Below, piece by piece: positions 1-12,021 of a stretch of DNA of 64,000 nucleotides. Origin of the DNA: Hyphodiscus hymeniophilus (Eukaryota; Ascomycota; Leotiomycetes; Helotiales; Hyphodiscaceae); assembly GCA_016508695.1 (NCBI GenBank), contig VNKQ01000008.1, forward strand, positions 1,488,001-1,552,000, given 5' to 3'. The position numbers and the translations under genes were made by a program. Each line of letters opens with the position of its first letter. Within the stretch, counting starts at the first letter, position 1. Under the pieces are notes generated by a model that saw nothing but the letters and a program-made list of their open reading frames with translations, was not told where the DNA came from and searched no databases.

Positions 1-1809
1 AGTAACTTGTTCAGCTACCCCGCTCCCGAGCATCGTCTCTTCGGTCCACCACGCTTGAAGCGCTTGACGCTTGTCTGGTTCATCTCCCAATGGGAGAGCG
101 CATGATAAGCCATGGAGAGGCCAAAAGCATGGAAGTAGAACTTGGTATAGCTGTAGAAGTGTGGCTATAGAAGAATGGAAAGCAGGATCATGGACGTCGG
201 ACGTTGGATATTGGATATTGGATATTGTCAAGATTAACCGAACATACGATTTCGATACGATAGATACGATAACGATACGATACCATACGATGCCCTCGGG
301 CTCTAACGAAGCCAAGATGCTTGTCGCGCTGAGATATTCAGGGTCCTGGGTTAGATCGTGCTCGTCATGCATGTAACGTGCATGTGACATGCATGAGAAA
401 CCATGCCAATGGACGTTATGATGTCAGCTCACCCTCCACCCCACCACCATACACCTCGAGTTACGATGTGTGCTGCAGATCTGGTTTTGGTTCGGAGATC
501 GGACCTTTGAGGTTGAGAGCGATGGAAGAAGCAAAGCTTAAGTATGGGGGCGTGGCGTGACTTTGAAGAATAAGGCATCAATCAGAGTGGAGATTGCCAA
601 GAAATGGCCCACGACTGCTACTGTATCTTGGCTGCAAAAAGCTTGGTACTTTAGTGTACAGTATGCTCGACATGTGGGCTTATGCAGATACAGTAACCCC
701 TGCTCGTTAGGAAGTAATCACGTGCGGAGTGGCCTTCCACCCATCTCGGAGATCCAGGACCAGATCGACGGGGATCTTCCTCATCAAGATGAAGGGCATT
801 TCGCTGCTTTCGCTGTTCTTTACGTCCAAGGCGTACAAAACGGAAAACGCATCAACATTTTCTTCAAGGTAGGGGGAATACTATTGAGCTCTCCTTCAGA
901 TGGTTTACGCACCCACGTGAAGAGGGGAGTCAAAGGACACAGCATCCGAGTAGACTGGAGCAGAACCAGCAATCTGGATGGCTGCCGCCTCCAAGATCTT
1001 GGTGACGAACCATGAAGGTGACGGTTGTATGAAGCCGGGCAGCATACCGACTCGTTCTTCAACGGCCAATCTTCAGAGCCGTAATGAATTCAATCTCGGG
1101 CTGGCGAGGTGTTAACTTATGACTGCCAGGTCGCAATAAGATCACCAGATATCATTGACGTGAATATCCACGACCGCCGAATTTACCGACGACCGGCTTC
1201 CAATGGGCTGCGTAGCACGTCCAGTTAGATGGAGAGAATGGAGCGCAAAAGGCGGCGAGATATTGGCGTGTGGGGACCATACGCTTTTAACTATTTAACT
1301 AGACCTGTGAAAGTGTAATCGCATGGTTTGACAACATTGGAACATTGTAAAACGGACACCTTTAAACTGTTGGGGAAAACTAGGTTGTCCGTGAGAGTGT
1401 TGCTCGAGGAAGCAGTCAGGACGTTGATTGTAGAATGAAGAGCGAGTGGTAGGAAATGTTGGTGGTTTGCGGGGGTGCCAAGGGATAGCTCAATATTCAG
1501 ATAATACTTATTCATATGAACGCACGGGTTATAGGGGTTCCATGAGACATAGTAAGGAATATATGAGCCACTCAGCCACTCCTCGTAATTCGTCCTAAGT
1601 GATTGCGGTGATAAAGCATGATGTTTTGAGGAGCAGATATTCTTTATGATCCGCAAAGAGAGCAAACCGCTTGTGGCGCCCGTTCCGTTCGGCCCGGGTT
1701 TAGCCGATCACTCGGTTATCGGTCAAGGTCTAAATGATTGACCATAAGATTTCCAATCGTACAAAGTATTGTGAATAGCACCATGACCCAACAATAACAC
1801 CTGCTCAAA
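1..1809. other. gene-poor left end
   Basis: I see no gene I can support. Open frames here are short and lack recognisable motifs. A short simple-sequence patch of GATACGA-like and GGATATT-like units lies at about 193-292. The right end is presumably the promoter of the Mpv17-family gene. Confidence 0.5.
193..292. repeat. degenerate short tandem repeats
   Basis: Consecutive GGATATT units (about 206-228) are followed by imperfect GATACGA/ATACGAT units (about 245-292). This is a simple-sequence patch in non-coding DNA. Confidence 0.6.
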
Positions 1810-2686
1810 ATGGCAGCTTTTGTGATCAAGGCGGTCGGTCGAGCCACCTTACGAAGATCGCCATTTCCAACCCGGCCAGCCAACCTCACGAGAGGAAACC
1901 ACACGAGAAACCACACGAAGAGTCCACCCACCAAAGCCGACGAGAACGCGGCGAACGGCACCTCCATCCCCGTCGCAAACACAGTTGCAAATGTGCCGAT
2001 ATGGCATCGATTGGGTCCTCTATCAAGAGGCTTCCAAGCATATGCGAGAAGCCAGAGGAAGCACCCTCTCAAGACCCAGTTCTTCAGCGCCCTGGTCATC
2101 TTCTCCCTAGGTGACCTGTCAGCGCAGAGTATCAACGGAGATGAGTATAGTCCCGCACGAACTCTGCGAGCTTTGGTGATCGGTGCCGGGGCCGCGATTC
2201 CGAGTTACAAATGGTTCGTTCGATGTTTGGGATCGAAGCGTGTAGGCTGATGGAAGACGCAGGTTCATGTTCCTGGGGAATCACTTCAACTACTCCTCCA
2301 AAGTCATGTCTCTCGCGACGAAAGTCGTAGTCAACCAAGCGCTCTTCACGCCCGTGAACAACACATATTTCTTCGGCATGCAAGCTTTCCTGTCCGGGGA
2401 TTCCATGGAGCAGGTTCTGGAGCGCATAAAACGAACCGTTCCCACATCCGTAATCAATTCGCTCAAACTCTGGCCCGCAGTCACGGCGTTCAGTTTTACT
2501 TTTATCGATGCGCAATATAGAAGCATCTTCGCAGGAGTTATCGCTATTGGGTGGCAGACATATCTGAGCTATTTGAACAGAAAGGCCGAGGTTGAGGAGG
2601 CTCTCGAGAGTGCGTCCGAGAGTGCGTCCGAGAGTGGGGGAAGAGAGGAGATGAGATCGGAGAGGACACAGAAGCTGGGTGTATAG
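1810..2686 (+). CDS. Mpv17/PMP22 family membrane protein
   Basis: Two exons, 1810-2213 and 2263-2686, joined across a 49-nt GT-AG intron, give 275 aa. The join reads YKWFMFLGNHFNYSS, and exon 2 carries the family's C-terminal pattern ending WQTYLSYLN. The Mpv17/PMP22/Sym1 family consists of small multi-pass proteins of the mitochondrial inner membrane or peroxisome. The first ~65 residues are basic and Ser/Thr/Asn-rich, which fits a mitochondrial presequence. The C-terminal tail has an ESAS repeat encoded by a duplicated GAGAGTGCGTCC unit. The family call is firm. Organelle and substrate cannot be read from sequence. Confidence 0.85.
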
Positions 2687-3497
2687 AATGACAGAAAGCA
2701 CTGGCCGGATATATTTGCATGACGACTGGGAGATACCTGCATAGAAGGAATATGGCGTTCGGGGGTGATTTTGGAAGTGCGTTGGGTTGGCTTTACAGCC
2801 TACATATACTGTATAGATGATGCCGAAGATGAAGCCCACATTTGGAAGGGCAATACAAGTGCTGCAGTGTCGCTTTCATGTATACCTTTTGTGCAAGGCA
2901 TGACAGTTGGAAATCGGTTGTCAGCGTCGACTGGCTATTGTGAGCGAGCCAGACCCGGAGGGAGAGAAGTTAAGCAGCACTATCTTAGACTATAGAATCT
3001 GAGACATTATACAGTCAATTTTTGAAGCCCTCATTTGACCGCATGTACCTTCCATATTTCCTCGATCGTACAATGTGAGGATGAACATTTTCAAACGCTA
3101 ACTCTTGTCGATTTCCTCCAATTCACCCATTCCTCTCGAATGAACATCACGGCTTCTAATGAACAACACGACTTCTAATGAACAGCACGACTTCTAATGA
3201 ACAACACGACTTCCAATGAACAACACGACTTCTAATGAACAACACGACTTCTAATGAACAACACGACTTCTGACGAACTACTCTCCAGCATGTCCCATTC
3301 GTGGAGTTTTCCGCGGCATTGCTAGATGATGATCAGGAAGAGAGATGGGAAGCCGCAACATACTCCACTGTACGGCCTGCACTCTATTGACACGTCATTG
3401 ATCCAGATATAAAGTTCTCGATTGGAGCTTGTGGCTCTATAGTCCGAATTTAGCATATCCTGGCGCATTCTCCCGACTTTGCTGGCACGCACCGACC
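2687..3497. other. intergenic region with minisatellite
   Basis: This lies between the 3' ends of the Mpv17-like gene and the DUF3445 gene (convergent). It holds a 19-bp tandem repeat listed separately. No gene is seen. Confidence 0.6.
3139..3271. repeat. 19-bp minisatellite, 7 copies
   Basis: Seven head-to-tail copies of the unit AATGAACAACACGACTTCT differ by only a few substitutions, mostly in the first and third copies. An eighth degenerate unit follows. The array sits in the convergent intergenic space. Confidence 0.95.
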
Positions 3498-4996
3498 TCA
3501 GAAAGGATACGATCTAACCTCGTCCTCCTTCTCCACCTCCAATCCAGCATCGACCTGTTCCTTATGCTTCTTATCCAGATATTCAAGCAAGACGTCCTCA
3601 TACCGCTCCTTACCCTTATACCGACTGACATCGTCACCCCAGCTCCTCACGGCGCTCGCTAGCCTACCAGGCACGTACGGCTCTTCGCAGATCTCGGTGA
3701 TGGGGTGGAAGTAGGTCCGGATCGTGAACACGACTCCTCCACTCCGCGGCAGGCGTCGCAGGGTCTGGCGCTCGGAGCGGAAATAGTGGTGCTCGATCGC
3801 CTTGTTCTTCTCGGCTGTGAACCACCCGACTGTCCCCTCTTCTCCGTCTTCGGGGCCAATTGATGAGGACCAAGCTAGCTCGTCGTCTACTTGAATAAAG
3901 TAGTTGTTCTATGTGGTTGTTAGAAGGCAAGTAGTCGAGACAAACACGTTGTGTGGAAATGAAGAAAACCTACGCGCTGCACAGGCCCGTTTGGTTGGAC
4001 CCTCCTAAAGAAATTCATCATGCCCTTCTCCAGCTTCTCCTTGAAGCCCGGCACATCACCAGAAGTGTGGATCTCGCTTAGCGGCATGCCCAACTTGTCC
4101 TCCAGTTTCCAGAACCCAGCCAGCAAGATCGCACCAGCGAGGAGGTAGTACTGGCCGTCTTCCTTTTCGAACATTATCGCCAGGTCGTCCTGTACCATGC
4201 GTGCAGCCATCTGCATGGGGTCCTCGGCGAGCGGCCTCTCCACGATGTTGAAAGATTCGCCCGTCACTAGATTGTCCATCCCTACTGATGTTCGCTTGTA
4301 CAACGAGGGGTAGCGCTCAGGTAGGTAGCCACAGAATTCTTCCAGTAGCTCCACTGCTCCATCAAATGCTGCTGGATCGGTGTGACAGCATTTGGGTCCT
4401 CGGTCAATGATTCGTGCTGCCTTGTCTGCGTGGAACTTCATGTAATGGTTGTCGAGTTCTGCCACGTCAATTAGCAGAAGGAAAGCTGGTGGCGAGAAGT
4501 AAGGATGTACCTATCCATTCATCCCAATTCATGTTTCGAAGACCCATCGTGATATGGTAGGGACCATGTCTGAACGGCCGATATGGGTTTGGCTTCGATG
4601 CTTTCACGTCCCAATTGGGGGCTGGAGGTGCAGTGGGTCGTTTGAACTGCATCGGTTCCCAGACTGCTGAGGAATTAGCTAGTCCCAATGTTTAATAGCA
4701 GGTCACTGACCTCCTGGTCTCCTTGTGGGCGCCTTGAAGTTCCTCACGACAGGTTTTTCAAGATCCAGTGTCGCTGGTCTGGTTTGTGACTTCTTGAGCA
4801 GTTTCGTTGCTCGAACCAACAGCCACGCGAGCAAAGCCAGGGATGCAACTCCGTACAGCATGACTTTCGGGTCGTGGGCAGCTTTCTGGAACGTTGAAGA
4901 AGATCTGGTATTCTCAAAAAGCTGCTTTGCCCACTGGTGACAATTCTCTATTCGTTTATCCATTTTCAAAGGCGAGTTGGGATTGAAAGATACCAA
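3498..4996 (-). CDS. DUF3445 haem-dependent oxidative N-demethylase-like protein
   Basis: Four exons in minus order, 4996-4711, 4666-4511, 4458-3974 and 3908-3498, with introns of 44, 52 and 65 nt, give 445 aa in one frame. An N-terminal hydrophobic helix (VMLYGVASLALLAWLLV, about residues 46-62) suggests a membrane anchor. The body carries typical DUF3445 blocks: PFRHGPYHITMGLRNM, WDEWIELDNHYMKFHADK and, near the end, HHYFRSERQTLRRLPRSG. The family is related to the alpha subunit of haem-dependent oxidative N-demethylase and is often called HRQ protein in fungi. The substrate is unknown. Every splice junction falls inside a conserved block, so the model is well constrained. Confidence 0.85.
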
Positions 4997-5648
4997 CGAG
5001 ATGCGATGAAGCTAGGAATAGGAAGTATTGAGGGTATGGATCGAAGTATAGCATTTTCTTGTACTACAATAATTTTTATTGAGAAGTCCAAAGCATTCGA
5101 TAAGCTCCATCAAAGTCGCGGGGTGATGCCCCGCCCACTCTTATCCGGGAATATTTCTCCCTTTTGGGCAATTGATAACCGTTATCCACGGCAACTGGTC
5201 AAACTGCGAAAAGAGACCAAATCAGGAAGACAAAATACACCAGATGGCGTGTTAATTCTGGAAGACGAATTGGTATAGCCTGCAACTTTGACTTGCAAAT
5301 CAAAATTGGGAGCCCAGACTTGAAACGGCCAGTAACCCTTCCGAAAGTCTCGAGATCAGTCGTAAAGCGATTGGAACCAAAGTGGAAATATCACCAGTAC
5401 ACATCTTGCCAGTAAATCTCATCAACAATGCCGATCTCTTTGTTGACAGGGTCACCACACTTTGTGACGAAGAACAGGAAGAAGAGGCTCATCTGAACGT
5501 GTTTTATCACGTGACAGACCGAGACGAGGTAGGCTTGACCTGACCTGCGCTCAAAACAGCTGCGTAAATAGACGTACATGGTCATCGTTGCGACTATGTC
5601 AACTATGTGTACAAACAAGGCTCTTAACCTACCACTCGTTTCTGCTCA
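4997..5648. other. intergenic, no gene seen
   Basis: Upstream of the DUF3445 gene and downstream of NAF1. Open frames at about 4937-5278 and 5391-5618 show no motif and overlap probable promoter and 3' UTR sequence. Confidence 0.5.
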
Positions 5649-7786
5649 TCATGAGCTACCACGGCCTCTCCCGCTCTGCTGTTTTTGTTGCCACTGATTC
5701 GGAGGGGCCTGTTGGTTCCCGTTCCCAGCAAAGAACGCAGGATTGATAAAAGCACCAGACGGTAACGGAGGCGGTGGTGGCATATTTGGCCATCCACTCT
5801 GCATATTTTGGTAGCCCTGAAATTGTTGCTGAAAGGGCTGCTGAGGGAACTGGGGCCACATTGGTTGCTGTGGCGAGTATTGGCCTTGTGATTGCGGGCT
5901 GTAAATATTGTTTGTGTTTGGAGTAACGGCGGGTGATTGTGAGAAAGTGGTTCCTGGGCTATATGGAGAAAAGGTCTGAGATGACGCTGGGCTGTGCTGC
6001 TGATGGCCTTGGGGTGTTTGCGAAAAGCCATTATTGTCTCGGCGGTCTTGAAATCCACCTCTCCCTCGTCCACGATCTCCACGTCCTCTTCCTCGATCGC
6101 CTCTTCCTCTACCCCGGAAGTCGCCACGTCCACGATTTGGCATGCCAGATACGTAATCTCCTTCTTGAGGCGCTTCGCTTCTTCCTACAGTGTCTGCAAA
6201 TCCGGTCGGTCGCGCGAGTGGTTTGTAAGGGCCATCATCTTCAGCATCATCGTAACTCAAGCTTCCATCTTTAGTAGGTAGATGTTGCTGTTGTAAGGGA
6301 TGTCCATGAGGTCCAGCTCGACCGTTACCGTCGTACGGCATCTTTCCACCTCGCTTTGCGAGTTTTTTCTGCTTCAATCTCTTCTTATGCTCCGCCTCTG
6401 CTTCGTCATCCGAGAATTCGATCTCTTCGTCACCGACTTCCTCATCGTGCAAATTTGACGCATCGGAACCTTTGTAAGCTTTTAGGGCTTGTGTCAAGGC
6501 AAATTTCGCATGCTGCTCCGAGTAAAAGACTTTTGTGCCAATGGATAAACCAGCCTCTGTGATTTCCCCACCGTTTGTGAATCGTACGGTGTAAAGCGGT
6601 TGTTGGACTCGGCCCAGAGTTTCGGAGACCACACCAAAAACGCGCCTATCCGCCAAGCACAGAACAGAACTGCTTTCAAGCGCTCTATATTCTCCTGAAG
6701 TCTTCGCCTTGATCAGAATGATATTGTCCACAATCGTTTCGACCACTCCTAATTCTTCAATCCGCATCTCGGGTGTAATTACAACATCTGGCTTCGGTAT
6801 GACCTCTTCCGGAACCTCGTTCTTCGTTCGCAACTGACCTCCAGCTCCCTTCGTCTTGGCAGCACCGCCTTCATCATCGGAACCTCCATCTCCCTCCATT
6901 AGGATTCGTGCTTGTTCCTCAGGAGTGAGAAGTTTATACGTATTATCCCCCCTTCGTCACTATCATCTTCGGAGCTGTCATCACTCGAGGAGTCGTCGGA
7001 TGAAGACTCGTATGGAGAAGAATCGACCTCCCATTCTGCATTCTCGTTCGCAGCAGGAACTTTTGAAACAGGTACATTTCCTAGCTCCGGGGCTTTCGAG
7101 GCTGGTGCATCAAGTCCACCTAAAAGAGCTTCTAAAGCATGTGTAATCGGTTGACTTTCTACATTGTTCAAGCCCTCCATTTCAGGTGCAGGTTCCGCAA
7201 CGACTGCGGGTTTACTGAAATGGTTTACCTCAACATCCATCTCTTCGGCATGCTGTAGCGCCGAGATAGCGGTTGCGTTCTCCATTCCAGACATCTCAGC
7301 GTTTGGTCCTTGAGTAGACATCGGAGCCGGAGGTTGTACCACCTGTTCTTTAATATCTTCACCGTCCACTGATTGTTGGACTTCTAAGGCTTGCTCTGGC
7401 AGCATGATTGTGTTCTCCGTTCCAGACATCTCAACGTTCAATTCTTCTGGAACCGGCGGATTTGTTATAGCCTCCTTCATCGCTTCGGCGACCATTGGCT
7501 GTAGAAGAGATTCGCCAGTCTTCCCTGGTGACGTTGGCGCATTTCCCAATCGTCCCAGGCCTGGTATCATAGATTGCGTAAGTGAGGTTGCTTCTGTGGT
7601 AGGATGTCTCGAGACTGTGGCTTCCGCAACTGAAGGTTCTCCAGCAGATCCTTCGTCCGTGCCATATGTATGGTCCGGATCGTTCATCGTTGCAGGTAAT
7701 TCGCCGCTGGAAGACTCGTTGTGGAGACGGGCACGCTTTGCGGGAGGAGCTTGGGAATGGAGTTCGTCAATATCTACTGTTGCCAT
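5649..7786 (-). CDS. NAF1: NAF1, H/ACA snoRNP assembly factor (apparent frameshift)
   Basis: Naf1 brings the H/ACA core proteins to nascent snoRNAs and is later replaced by Gar1. Two overlapping frames together give the full protein. The upstream frame (7786 to about 6950) ends in a Ser/Asp acidic block. The downstream frame resumes at YKLLTPEEQARILMEGDGGS and carries the Gar1/Naf1 beta-barrel (IEELGVVETIVDNIILIKA, then GRVQQPLYTVRF), an RGG segment and a Q/P/N-rich tail. The frames differ by one base at a run of six C on the plus strand, 6947-6952. With one more base the reading is continuous, 712 aa. No plausible intron closes the gap without removing the acidic block. It is either a sequencing/assembly indel or a true lesion. 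The gene is divergent from ALG9. Confidence 0.85.
6947..6952 (-). other. frameshift site in NAF1 (homopolymer)
   Basis: A run of six C (six G on the coding strand) is where the two NAF1 frames separate. A seventh base would join them and give EGGDNTYKLLTPEEQ. Confidence 0.75.
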
Positions 7787-8030
7787 CTATTAATGCTAGG
7801 TCAATGTATAAATACCACAAATAAAGCTGTCCGTAGCAGAAAATGGAATGTCGTTGAATATCGAGAAGAAAAAAATGAGCCTCAAATAAAATACTTTGGT
7901 ACTGTATGGTCAAAGCTCGAGACTACAGTAGGGTCCGGTGGCTCGTCATAGGCTTCAAGCTCCTCTAATTTTTAGTTGACACGAAGCAAGAGCACTGCAA
8001 CACTTTCGCTCGACACAAATTGTTCAAAAG
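7787..8030. promoter_or_regulatory. divergent NAF1/ALG9 promoter
   Basis: Only 244 bp separate the start codons of NAF1 (minus) and ALG9 (plus), so both promoters must lie here. I see no clear TATA box. Confidence 0.6.
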
Positions 8031-10026
8031 ATGCCTCCACCGGTTGCAAAACCACTGACATCTCGAGGACCTTTACCCTCTTCAGCTTCGCGACCCAAGA
8101 GAAAGTGAGTAATTCTGCCTGCAAAAGCAATGTGCCCAACTAAGCTTCCCCAACAGACCTGCGACGCCTTTCGCTGTGAAGCCCATCGGTGCTTTCTACG
8201 TCTTCCTCGGTGCCAACATACTTGCAGCGATTTACGCGCCGATACAAGATTGTGATGAAACGTTCAATTATTGGGAACCGACACATTATATCAGTCATGG
8301 CTATGGACTGCAGACTTGGGAGTACTCGCCAGAGTATGCGATAAGAAGTTGGACATATTTGGCCTTCCATGCTTTGCTCGGGAGTTTCAGGCGCTTATTG
8401 CCATTTTCGACAAAGGTTGGAGCATTGATTTCAGAACAATGTATACACGTGCTTACCACCCGCAGGTTGGAGAATTCTACTTCATACGATATGTCCTTGC
8501 CTTCGTCTGCGCTCTCTGCCAAACGCAGATGTTCAGAGTTATCAACGGCACCCTCAATCCTCGAATCGCCCTTTTCTTCATGATGGCCATGATATTCAGT
8601 CCCGGGATGTTTCATGCGTCTGCCGCCTTCCTACCTTCGAGCTTTGCCATGTACACAACTATGCTCGGAATGGCGGCTTTTATGAATTGGAGAGGTGGTT
8701 TGAAAACAGCACTTGGCATGTTCTACTTCTCAATTGGAGGAATACTTGGATGGCCATTCGCTATTGCCTTGTCTGCACCATTCTTGCTCGAGGAACTCAT
8801 ATTTGCAAGCTTGAGTAGTAAGGATGCATTTATTGATGCTTTCATGCGTTTCGTCCGAGGGTTTGTGGCAGGACTTCTGGTTCTGGTAAGTACTTTCAAG
8901 CCTCATCTCGTACCATTCGGCTAACATTGTATCAGCTATTCGAATTCATTGTATCGGGGTTTTTCTACAAGCAACCAGTGGTTGTTCCGTTCAATATTGT
9001 CATGTACAATATTTTCAGCGGGCCTGGAAGAGGACCAGAGATCTATGGGACAGAAGCATGGCATTTCTACATTCGGAACCTCCTCCTGAACTTTAACATC
9101 TGGTTCCTACTTGCTGTGGCCGCCTTGCCACTCTTCTTTCTGAAGAAGATGCTCTCTCGGTCTCCCCAAGAAGGCGGCTCAGTCACTGGCCTCCGCAGCA
9201 TCATCTTTATGTCGCCATTCTACCTCTGGCTGGGCATTTTCAGCTTTCAGCCGCACAAAGAAGAGCGATTCATGTACCCAATGTATCCAGCACTCGCTTT
9301 GAACGCAGCAATGTCTCTTCACATCATTTTGGCGGCATTTGGACAGTCAGATCCCAAGACACTGATTGGGAAGATCCCAGCAAAATTGAAACTTGCAGTT
9401 GTAAGTATTACGATGATCGGATCTATTGATGTTGGAGTTGCTCGTATTTATGGCATTTACTCTGCATATTCAGCGCCCCTGAAGATCTATGAGCCTCTAC
9501 AAAATAGTACCATTGGGATGCGTGGCGAGTCGGTTTGTTTTGGAAAGGAGTGGTATCGCTTTCCGAGCAGTTATCACCTTCCAAATGATATGCGAGCCAA
9601 GTTTGTAAAGAGCGAATTCGACGGTCTCCTCCCAGGAGAATTTTCAGAGGCCAAGACTGGCTTCTGGGCTGGTGCTTGGTTGGTACCGCCTGGAATGAAT
9701 GATTTGAATCAAGAAGATATGGGGAAATATGTAAGCATGCTGTCCTTATTATGATCTTGCTCTCATTATGATTTCAGGTCGATCTACAAACTTGCAGCTT
9801 CCTTGTAGATACTTACTACCCTGGATCCCAATCTTCAAAACACGAACCTCATTATATCCTTGATGAGGATAACTGGGAGAAAGTTGCTTGTGAGCCATTT
9901 CTGGACGCATCACAGACTCACATCCTTGCTCGCACGCTTTGGTTACCGAACCTGTCTCTCATCCCAGAGAAGTACAGACGGCATTGGGGAGAGCATTGTT
10001 TATTGAAGCATAAGAAAAAGGCATAA
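8031..10026 (+). CDS. ALG9: ALG9 alpha-1,2-mannosyltransferase
   Basis: Five exons (8031-8104, 8157-8415, 8466-8885, 8936-9730, 9778-10026), with introns of 47-52 nt, give 598 aa. Alg9 is the ER-lumenal GT22 enzyme that adds the seventh and ninth mannoses to the dolichol-linked N-glycan precursor. The signature loop DCDETFNYWEPTHYISHGYG follows the first membrane segment. Multiple hydrophobic helices and the FSFQPHKEERFMYPMYP block are also typical of the family. The short N-terminal exon encodes a cytosolic Pro/Arg/Lys-rich leader (MPPPVAKPLTSRG). The C-terminus ends in a basic KHKKKA, resembling an ER-retention lysine tail. Frame and splice consensus agree at every junction. Confidence 0.93.
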
Positions 10027-10281
10027 ATAGGGAGTTTATTGGAAATTTTTGGAAAAGGATGGCATGGACCGGCGTTAGGAGAACGTCAAGGTATGTACAA
10101 TTGCAAACATATTTATAGCAAAAATATATACATACAAAATCAAGCTATGTTTGAACACTGTCCTTCTTCTTTCAACCATTGACAGCCAACATCCCCATCA
10201 TTCATACCATCAACACCTCTCTATTTTGTAACATTTCTGCGTCCTCATCTGACCTCTCGTTTATCAACAGCAGTCGCTCCA

Positions 10282-11310
10282 TTATAATAATGGATCTATC
10301 CTAATCAGTGCCCCTTTATATTCAATAGAAAGCAATCCACTCACCGTCTCATCCGCACACCCCACAGGCGTCATATAATCATAAGCCCCCAGATTGACAA
10401 AGAGCTGCTGATTCGCGCAAACCAACCAAGCGCTCAGATTGGGCCTCGAAATACTTGCCACGCTCCACTGTACCGCATCACCACTAAACGCAAAGGTGCC
10501 GTACGTGTTCATCGTCGTCTCGAACGTCATCGCCAACTTCGTCACACTACTATTCGCTTGCTGCTCAACGTTGGCGTACAAGAGTCCGCCTTGGATGAGT
10601 TCGACGAGCTGTCCGTTGATGATGTTGAACTGTCCGGCTGTGGTGTAGTCCTGCAGTATTGCTGTGCCCGGCACGTACTCGGGCGAGGTCTGGAGGTATT
10701 GATGGAAATTTGGGGATTCGACAGCTCGGATCCAGTAATAGCCCGATTGAAGAGTCGTTCCCGGGTACGTTGTTTGCCCGCCGCCGCCGGAGATGGTCGT
10801 TGAGGCGATTTGGGAAGTCGTTTTCGTGCTAGCTGTTGTTGGCTTCGTTGTAGACTGGAAGGAAATCACGCTGGTTGATTTGGCGCTGCTTGTTAAAGTC
10901 GTGGCGGAGGATGAGGGACAGGATCCTGTGCATGGGAGGCATTGGGAATAATCTTCATGCATTGGTTAGTGTATCAAATGGAGAAAGCTGAGCCTCATTC
11001 ACATGGACTTCAAGGTATTAGCTTGAGGTTTCAATGATGGGATGGTATGGTGTGGAAGTAGCTAGACGAGGGGGTAGTGGGAAAAGGAGGAGCGACGTAC
11101 TTGGAGTATGTGCATGTCCATCCTGAGATACATGTTGTCGATCCTGACCATCCAGTTCCTCCACCTGTTTTCAATAGTCAGAACTGTTCTCTCCTGGCTT
11201 CAATATCATAGGATCTTTTAGAATCGGCTTCACCCACATTGTCCGTAGCCAGTAGACTGGGCATATGCTGCGCCAGCCAGGGCAAGGAAATTGAGGATCA
11301 CACAGCGCAT
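10282..11310 (-). CDS. secreted CBM1 (cellulose-binding) protein with unknown C-terminal module
   Basis: Exon A (11310-11238) encodes a signal peptide (MRCVILNFLALAGAAYAQ) and the start of a CBM1. A 73-nt intron joins it to exon B (11164-11101), giving GYGQCGGTGWSGSTTC and then SGWTCTYSK. A large exon (10952-10282) continues DYSQCLPC, followed by a Ser/Thr linker and a ~165-residue module beginning YYWIRAVESPNFHQYLQTSP. CBM1 binds crystalline cellulose. The last module matches no catalytic family I recognise. The second intron (donor 11100, acceptor 10953) does not close the frame with canonical sites, being one base off. So the gene may carry a small lesion, or the splice differs. The CBM1 and secretion calls are firm. 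Confidence 0.7.
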
Positions 11311-12021
11311 TTTGATTCGAAACCACAAACAACAATGAGCAAAAGTATTTTCCAAAGTATGACAACTAATAGTCTGCCATGAATGCGTTTTAAGCGTTCT
11401 CATAGAACTCTGGTCATGTGTAAAATTGCGGACCGAAATCACCGAAGTAATATATCTGTATTCTGCCAGATTGACTCTAAACTCCAAAACACGACGAGTA
11501 AAAATTCATGTAACTTAGCATACATATTGACTTGTGGGGTAAAGGATCCATGGCTCAGGCTGATTGGAGAAGTTGTTTTGATTTTCATTTTGTGCCTGAA
11601 ATAGAGTCCAGGTTTTATACGCCGAATTGGCTCTCCGGTACTCATGTTCCGACTGAAGAGTGTCACGTGTACAGTTGAGGGATGACAAGACGGATATGGA
11701 AGTCGTGAAACTTGGATATAAAGTTGTTGATATTCGGTTGACTGAGCCTACAAGTCAAGCCTACGCCTTCCTGAATCGTTCGCAGCTGAATCCGAAACTG
11801 GCAACCGGAAACGGACCCCACTCTTCCTCGTTTCCATCTTGCTTCGAACGGAATGGCATTGCGAATTCCTCAACATACCATCTCGAACATATGGATTTAT
11901 CCTTCTCTCGCATGATCTACTCATAACAGCTACCTTGACATTGTGACAATATTCCTTCACAAAAGTTTGTGTCAGTTACATAGTGACTTCCTTCCAACCC
12001 ATAACCAACGTCGCCGCCACT
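11311..12021. promoter_or_regulatory. divergent upstream region of CBM1 gene and SDR
   Basis: About 0.7 kb without a supportable gene lies between two divergent starts. A TATA-like GGATATAAAG lies at about 11714, some 300 bp before the SDR start codon. Its role is not shown. Confidence 0.4.

Noticed and set aside
557..1062. Overlapping frames on both strands near the left end
   Set aside because: Neither strand shows a domain, signal peptide or consistent splice pattern.
6940..7030. Short intron as the explanation of the NAF1 frame change
   Set aside because: The only frame-compatible GT-AG pair (about 56 nt) has poor donor and acceptor sequences and would delete the conserved acidic Ser/Asp block.
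11983..12021. Upstream in-frame GTG start for the SDR
   Set aside because: Non-AUG start. The ATG at 12022 directly precedes the conserved Rossmann strand, as in the family.
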